Source: Ruminococcaceae bacterium UBA7127
Lineage (GTDB): Bacteria; Bacillota; Clostridia; Oscillospirales; Acutalibacteraceae
Length of the DNA stretch: 27,019 nt
Reading direction: 5' to 3'
Assembly (NCBI GenBank): GCA_002493005.1
Contig: DKXL01000018.1
Span: forward strand, 1 to 27,019
Shown here: positions 23,078 through 27,019 of the stretch, piece after piece
Layout of the letters: the number at the start of each line of letters is the position of its first letter
Numbering within the stretch: position 1 is the stretch's first letter
Made by a program: the position numbers and the translations under genes
The notes under the pieces: generated by a model
Told to the model about the DNA's origin: nothing
The model's input: only the letters and a program-made list of their open reading frames with translations
The model's database searches: none

Positions 23078-23602
23078 CTATTCTCCCCTTTCAAGTAAAC
23101 TCTGCAAGCTTTCTCTTGCTCTTTGCAAACGCTTTCTGGCGTTACTGTTTGATATGCCAAGCGCTAATGCAATCTCTTTATCATTAAATTCATTTATGTA
23201 CTTTAAGACGAGTATATCCCTATAAATCGGTTTGAGCATTTCAATTTTGCTTGCAACATACTCGGCTTCAATCTTATTCTCAACCATCTCTTCAAAACAT
23301 ACGCCCTCTTGGGGTCTTTCAAATTCAATAGGAATTACCTTTTTTTCTTTTACGTACATAGTCTTTGCAACATTCTCTACTACAACTACCACGTAACCTT
23401 TTGTTTTGTGACTGTTATCCACTTCTATTCTTTTAATATTTTTTATAATTCTTAAAAAAGCCTCTTGTACTGCGTCTTCTGCCAGAGATTTGTCCTTTAG
23501 AATCTCGTAAGCTCTGTTTAGCATTAAATTTTTATATGTATTATACAGCAGTTCAAATTTACTCTTCTCTTCAGCTTCTTCTATCATTGAGAGATAAACC
23601 AC
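23078..23602 (-). CDS. ECF-type RNA polymerase sigma factor
   Basis: Sigma-70 family alternative factor (174 aa from the chosen start). Region 2 reads FELLYNTYKNLMLNRAYEIL, AEDAVQEAFLRIIKN; region 4 reads LKPIYRDILVLKYINEFNDK then EIALALGISNSNARKRLQRA. The start is uncertain: GTG at 23602 gives MVYLSMIEEAEEKSKFE, which matches how relatives I remember begin, but the GAGGGGG motif lies rather far upstream; GTG at 23617 is too close to it and ATG at 23587 too far. The gene is followed one base later by its likely anti-sigma gene. A possible promoter lies at 23641-23669. Confidence 0.88.
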   Translation of the reverse strand: MVYLSMIEEAEEKSKFELLYNTYKNLMLNRAYEILKDKSLAEDAVQEAFLRIIKNIKRIEVDNSHKTKGYVVVVVENVAKTMYVKEKKVIPIEFERPQEGVCFEEMVENKIEAEYVASKIEMLKPIYRDILVLKYINEFNDKEIALALGISNSNARKRLQRARESLQSLLERGE

Positions 23603-23640
23603 TAAAATTACAACCACTCCCCCTCGTTAATAATATATTA

Positions 23641-23669
23641 TTAATACTCCGCATTTGTGGTATAATCAA
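23641..23669 (-). promoter_or_regulatory. Possible promoter of the sigma/anti-sigma operon
   Basis: On the minus strand TTGATT (23669-23664), a 17-base spacer and TATTAA (23646-23641). Each box matches four of six consensus bases. A GC-rich hairpin, TTGGCGC-ATAA-GCGCCAA (23680-23697), lies just upstream. Confidence 0.4.
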
Positions 23670-23792
23670 CCATCGCCCGTTGGCGCATAAGCGCCAAACC
23701 AAACTAACATTATAAATTATTATATCACAGTATAAACATTCTGTCGATAATTATTGAAATAAGAGATTAAAAAATCACTGTTAATGGAAAAT

Positions 23793-23827
23793 AAAAGCCG
23801 TATAAGCTTGGCACTCATACGGCTTTT
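23793..23827 (-). terminator. Terminator of the acyltransferase gene
   Basis: AAAAGCCGTAT (23793-23803) pairs with ATACGGCTTTT (23817-23827). On the minus strand the stem ends in TTTTATTTT, 48 bases after the acyltransferase stop. Confidence 0.8.
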
Positions 23828-23874
23828 AATCTATACTTTGTTTAATTGATACACCGATATTAATCTAAAGCAGA

Positions 23875-25026
23875 CTACTTAATCGGCTTACTTTGAAAAT
23901 TGTGTTTCACAATATTAAATGCTTTTAAAAACAAATCGCATAGCTTTTTTATCGCAATCGGAACAAAAATTCCTCCTGCCAAATATAGCATTCCATACTG
24001 TTGTAATCCATTTGGCAGATAATAATACCATATATTTGTCCTCATACTTTGCGCATTGAAATCTGCAAACAAAGGCGTTGCTACGCTCAAAAAATAAAAC
24101 AGCCACTTTACACTCATATATCCTATCATCTGATGAATCATAATGCTGTAAGTATTATCCGAAATCAGGCGAACAAACTTACGGTTCTTCACAATAGGAG
24201 TAAGCAATCGTGAAATTCTCAGCCAAAAAGCAATACCGGTAACCGAAGTAACATACGGTATGATTACTCCGTTATTAAAACTGCTCATAGATGACGGAGT
24301 ATACTCAAGTGAGTCAAAGAATGTTAACAGCAAAAGCTGTATGCCTAAAACTATAGCAAAATAGGCAATGCTGTTGAGCGTATCTCTTTTTTCCAAGTCT
24401 GAGTTGTACAACCGTCCTAACTGAAAACAAGGCAAGAAAAACATCGCTCTTGTTAATAGTCTGAGTATGCCTGTGTTGTGTCCGTCAATGGCAAGCTGAA
24501 TGCCAAACATACCTATTGCAAGATATAATATCATAAAAACATACTCGTTTTTGATTTTTAAAAGTCCTGCCAGTTTTCTAAACAAAACATTAAATAAACA
24601 AACCAAGAACAACGGATACACAAACCACGAACCCAGATTATACTTAAATGCCTCGCCGTCAACAAAGGGCATAACAAACATATTGTATAGGTTGACCTCT
24701 CCGCCTATTGTATAGCCAAAACCGCTCATCATCAAAATAAACAAGCCGTAAATTATATTCCAGATATACGCAGGAATCACAAGCCTTTTTACCCGTTTCC
24801 ATATGTATTTTATAACAGAATCCTCATATTTAGGTTTATAAAAATAACCTGATATAAAAACAAACAGCGAAAGGTTAAATGAGTATGTCGGAAACCACTC
24901 ATAAGCAAGTGATATTCCGCCGTGATAGCAATGACCCGAAACAATAATAATAATTCCGATAGCCGATAACAGCTTGAATTGAAAATTAGTTTGATCATTA
25001 CTCTGCATTGATAATTTTTTGCCCAT
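23875..25026 (-). CDS. Acyltransferase-3 family membrane protein
   Basis: Integral membrane protein (383 aa) with about ten hydrophobic segments, of the OafA/WecH-like acyltransferase-3 group that moves acyl (usually acetyl) groups onto surface sugars or peptidoglycan. The first segment carries the conserved IIIVSGHCYHG with its His, followed by FNLSLFVFISGYFYKPKY, which is the usual second block. The C-terminal end is cytoplasmic and basic. GAGGGAATAAAAG precedes the ATG. An extended -10 promoter lies 75-90 bases upstream, so it can be transcribed alone; it could also be read from the two upstream genes. The acceptor is unknown. Confidence 0.85.
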   Translation of the reverse strand: MGKKLSMQSNDQTNFQFKLLSAIGIIIIVSGHCYHGGISLAYEWFPTYSFNLSLFVFISGYFYKPKYEDSVIKYIWKRVKRLVIPAYIWNIIYGLFILMMSGFGYTIGGEVNLYNMFVMPFVDGEAFKYNLGSWFVYPLFLVCLFNVLFRKLAGLLKIKNEYVFMILYLAIGMFGIQLAIDGHNTGILRLLTRAMFFLPCFQLGRLYNSDLEKRDTLNSIAYFAIVLGIQLLLLTFFDSLEYTPSSMSSFNNGVIIPYVTSVTGIAFWLRISRLLTPIVKNRKFVRLISDNTYSIMIHQMIGYMSVKWLFYFLSVATPLFADFNAQSMRTNIWYYYLPNGLQQYGMLYLAGGIFVPIAIKKLCDLFLKAFNIVKHNFQSKPIK

Positions 25027-25107
25027 CTTTTATTCCCTCATTTCAAATCAATACTTCTAAATAAAAATAACATCAATATCATTAATAATCGATTATTCTC
25101 AGAGGAT

Positions 25108-25116
25108 ATTATAACA
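25108..25116 (-). promoter_or_regulatory. Extended -10 promoter of the acyltransferase gene
   Basis: The minus strand reads TGTTATAAT (TGnTATAAT), with a predicted 5' leader of about 75 bases. No good -35 box. Confidence 0.55.
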
Positions 25117-25127
25117 CAATGTTATAA
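25109..25127. promoter_or_regulatory. Perfect inverted repeat over the acyltransferase -10 box
   Basis: TTATAACA-CAA-TGTTATAA: 8-bp perfect arms, 3-base centre, covering the extended -10. A repressor bound here would block the promoter. Adjacent AT runs make the arms easier to obtain by chance. Confidence 0.5.
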
Positions 25128-25176
25128 AAAATAAAAGCCTGCAAATTTTTTTGCACCTACATTACTGCAATATTTT

Positions 25177-25701
25177 TTAATAAAACAGTTCTTTGGGAAG
25201 GAGAAAAGTGTACGGAGCGGTTAAGACAGCTATAGACAAAGACATAATTACCTTTTGCTTTTTTGACAGTATACTGTTTTTAAATGAGATAAAATAATTA
25301 AATACAAATATTAATACCGCACTCAAAAGTATTCCGCTTACAATAAACAAAACACCATAAATACTGTCAAAGTGTGAATGGCTCGTTGCTAAATATATTC
25401 CGGATAAAATTTGCTTCCATACGTTATTTCCTTCATAATATTCTGCATTTGAGCCTAAAGCAACTGCAACCAAATATAGTACACCGAATATATCTGCAAT
25501 AAATCCGTAAAACCAAACACTGAGTATTGTTTCTTTATACATTTTAAAGTCAAGTTTCCTGAACATAATAAGAATTAGTAAAAGCAACACAACAGAGTCG
25601 ATTATAAAATTGCCCACAATAGAAACGAGCCACAACCACGGAATAAAAAGGAACAGCATAAACGGCGGTAAAATCATATTGTACAATTTAACTTCTTTCA
25701 T
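25177..25701 (-). CDS. Small integral membrane protein, unknown function
   Basis: Family not recognised. The 174-aa protein (from the chosen start) has about five hydrophobic segments, beginning LPPFMLFLFIPWLWLVSIVG and NFIIDSVVLLLLILIMF, and a later LFIVSGILLSAVLIFVFNYF. A short loop with EYYEGNNVWKQ lies between segments 3 and 4. The start MKEVKLYNM at 25701 has AGGGAAG 8 bases upstream; the longer reading would place that ribosome site inside the gene. It lies 52 bases after the propeller-like gene and probably shares its transcript. Confidence 0.75.
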   Translation of the reverse strand: MKEVKLYNMILPPFMLFLFIPWLWLVSIVGNFIIDSVVLLLLILIMFRKLDFKMYKETILSVWFYGFIADIFGVLYLVAVALGSNAEYYEGNNVWKQILSGIYLATSHSHFDSIYGVLFIVSGILLSAVLIFVFNYFISFKNSILSKKQKVIMSLSIAVLTAPYTFLLPKELFY

Positions 25702-25753
25702 TAATAACACTTCCCTAACATTTTTAAACAATTACCCTATTGCTAATTAATAT

Positions 25754-26920
25754 TTATCCGAATACTTTTTCAAGGGTTTTACCGTCTTGAGTTATTCTGT
25801 AAAGGCAGAAATACGCGTCATCTGTAAAATACAAATACTTAGAATCAACAATATAGAAACCGTTTATATCGATATCTTTATCAAATATTTTTGTTACCTC
25901 ATCAGTTGCTGTATCAACTGAATATATACCCTTGTCGTTTCCGTTTTCAACACAAATAAAAACCTTATCTTCATAACTGTTGATAATTGTACTGCCGTCG
26001 GATTTAAATATTAAATTTGATTTTTTGTTTTTTAGGTCAGCAGAATAAATATATTCGTTGTCATCTCCTGACTGTTCATCAAATTGATTGGTTGCTATAC
26101 CATATATCTTGTCATTTACTACAGACGAGCAGTTAAAGCGTTTGATTCCGCCGCTATACTCATTGCCCTCAAAACAAAGCATTTTGTCAATTATTTTTCT
26201 GTTATCAGGATCATATTTGCAGACGAACTGCTTTATATCAGAATCTTCCTTGTCGCTCAACCTTTGTACCGCGATAAAATAAATATATTTATCATAGAAC
26301 TGCAGTGCTGAAATATAATCAAAATCAAGATCGTTTACTGATAATATTAACTCCGTACCATTTTCCGTCTGCCTATAAAGATTGTAGGTACTGTAAAAAT
26401 CCGAACCGTAATCACAGAACTCAGAATAACAACAATAGATTTGTTTTTTCACAACAAATAATTTTTTGGGATTTTCATTGTCTGAATCGGATATTTTTGA
26501 ATATTCTCTGTAATATTTATTCTCAAAATCATAGTATTTTATTAAATTATTTTCTACAATGCTATCAAACAGCTTATCGTCAGAAGCACAATCTAAATTA
26601 ATATAACTGCCGGACAAAGACGGTCCTTCCCAATAAATACGCTTTGTGCTATCAGTAGTAATTTCATATGTACCATATTTAAAAAAGTCGTTTGAAGCAT
26701 TGTAATATAACTTATCGCCTACTCTTGCTAACCTTGGCATTATATTTGAATAAGTGTTAAGGTAGCTGTTATTATATGAATCGTTCTCAATCTTCACATT
26801 ATGGTGAGGTACATTTATAAGCGAAAAATATGCTATACACAGGGTAGCAATTAAGAAAAATACAGATAAAAGAGTAATTGTTATAATTCTAAAAAATTTT
26901 TTACTTTTCTTACTTTTCAT
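25754..26920 (-). CDS. Membrane-anchored extracellular protein with predicted beta-propeller (DUF5050-like)
   Basis: The 388-aa protein has a basic N-terminus (MKSKKSKKFFR) and one membrane segment at about 12-35 (IITITLLSVFFLIATLCIAY), then an extracellular domain. This has repeated short blocks of the type KLYYNASNDF, YIYFIAVQRL, KIYGIATNQF, KVFICVENGN, YLYFTDDAYF, spaced by 40-60 residues and resembling DUF5050-type beta-propellers. No catalytic motif is visible. The start at 26920 is favoured by AGAGGATTAATAAA upstream; an ATG at 26941 is possible. First gene of a likely operon with the small membrane protein. Function unknown; perhaps binding at the cell surface. Confidence 0.75.
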   Translation of the reverse strand: MKSKKSKKFFRIITITLLSVFFLIATLCIAYFSLINVPHHNVKIENDSYNNSYLNTYSNIMPRLARVGDKLYYNASNDFFKYGTYEITTDSTKRIYWEGPSLSGSYINLDCASDDKLFDSIVENNLIKYYDFENKYYREYSKISDSDNENPKKLFVVKKQIYCCYSEFCDYGSDFYSTYNLYRQTENGTELILSVNDLDFDYISALQFYDKYIYFIAVQRLSDKEDSDIKQFVCKYDPDNRKIIDKMLCFEGNEYSGGIKRFNCSSVVNDKIYGIATNQFDEQSGDDNEYIYSADLKNKKSNLIFKSDGSTIINSYEDKVFICVENGNDKGIYSVDTATDEVTKIFDKDIDINGFYIVDSKYLYFTDDAYFCLYRITQDGKTLEKVFG

Positions 26921-26941
26921 TTTATTAATCCTCTTATACAT

Positions 26942-27019
26942 AATTAATAATATTTATAATGTTGCCCATTTTCCAAATTTTTTAAATTTCTTTATAGAAT
27001 CATTCGGGATGTAATGCCA
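26942..27019. other. Upstream region at the right window edge
   Basis: AT-rich sequence upstream of the propeller-like gene. A TATAAA (minus strand, near 26957) could be a -10, but the window ends too soon to judge. Confidence 0.4.

Overview
The window looks like a chromosomal segment from a low-GC, Gram-positive gut anaerobe of the Ruminococcus/Oscillospiraceae type, possibly close to Ruminococcus bromii. This is inferred from gene content: a secreted GH13 alpha-amylase carrying CBM26-like starch-binding modules, Thr/Pro linkers and a type I dockerin (the amylosome style of protein), together with Firmicute housekeeping genes (RqcH, RlmH, WalJ/YycJ, MurA). I ran no database search; all family calls are from reading the translations.

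Layout. (1) 1-3519, minus strand: the dockerin-bearing alpha-amylase. Its 3' end is broken by a one-base frameshift in a G5 run at 258-262, and the missing C-terminal module is readable in the next frame up to the window edge. (2) 3924-8045, plus: a complete polyamine ABC transporter operon, potABCD. (3) 8392-9384, plus: an unusual fusion of a P-loop kinase-like domain and a GNAT acetyltransferase-like domain. (4) 14505-9568, minus: murA, crcB (fluC), then a tight walJ-rlmH-rqcH cluster. (5) 15162-17562, plus: a zinc-type ArsR/SmtB repressor and a P1B-type heavy-metal ATPase, with a clear promoter and operator. (6) 17893-21115, plus: ilvB-ilvN-ilvC for branched-chain amino acid synthesis, followed by two intrinsic terminators. 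(7) 26920-21467, minus: a more AT-rich accessory-like stretch with a predicted beta-propeller membrane-anchored protein, a small membrane protein, an acyltransferase-3 protein, an ECF sigma factor with its DUF4367-type anti-sigma factor, a small secreted protein and an XRE regulator.

Structure outside genes. A dispersed intergenic element occurs three times (8244-8336, 13048-13140, 17564-17630). Its hairpin and a second long-range pairing are kept by compensatory changes, so it looks like a structured repeat family rather than chance similarity. Two copies sit just upstream of gene starts and end in a terminator-like hairpin plus T-run. Other non-coding signals include an SmtB-type 12-2-12 operator, a cluster of GTTAC/GTAAC motifs upstream of murA, a perfect inverted repeat over the acyltransferase -10 box, and an inverted repeat between the anti-sigma gene and the secreted-protein gene. 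No tRNA, rRNA, CRISPR array, transposase or known riboswitch was recognised.

How the genes relate: the amylase speaks to extracellular starch use; pot, crcB and the zinc exporter are ion and polyamine homeostasis; murA, walJ, rlmH and rqcH are core cell-wall and ribosome maintenance; ilvBNC is biosynthesis; the last 5.5 kb is probably cell-surface or envelope modification and signalling. There is no single obvious new system; the best leads are the structured repeat family, the kinase-GNAT fusion and the amylase frameshift.
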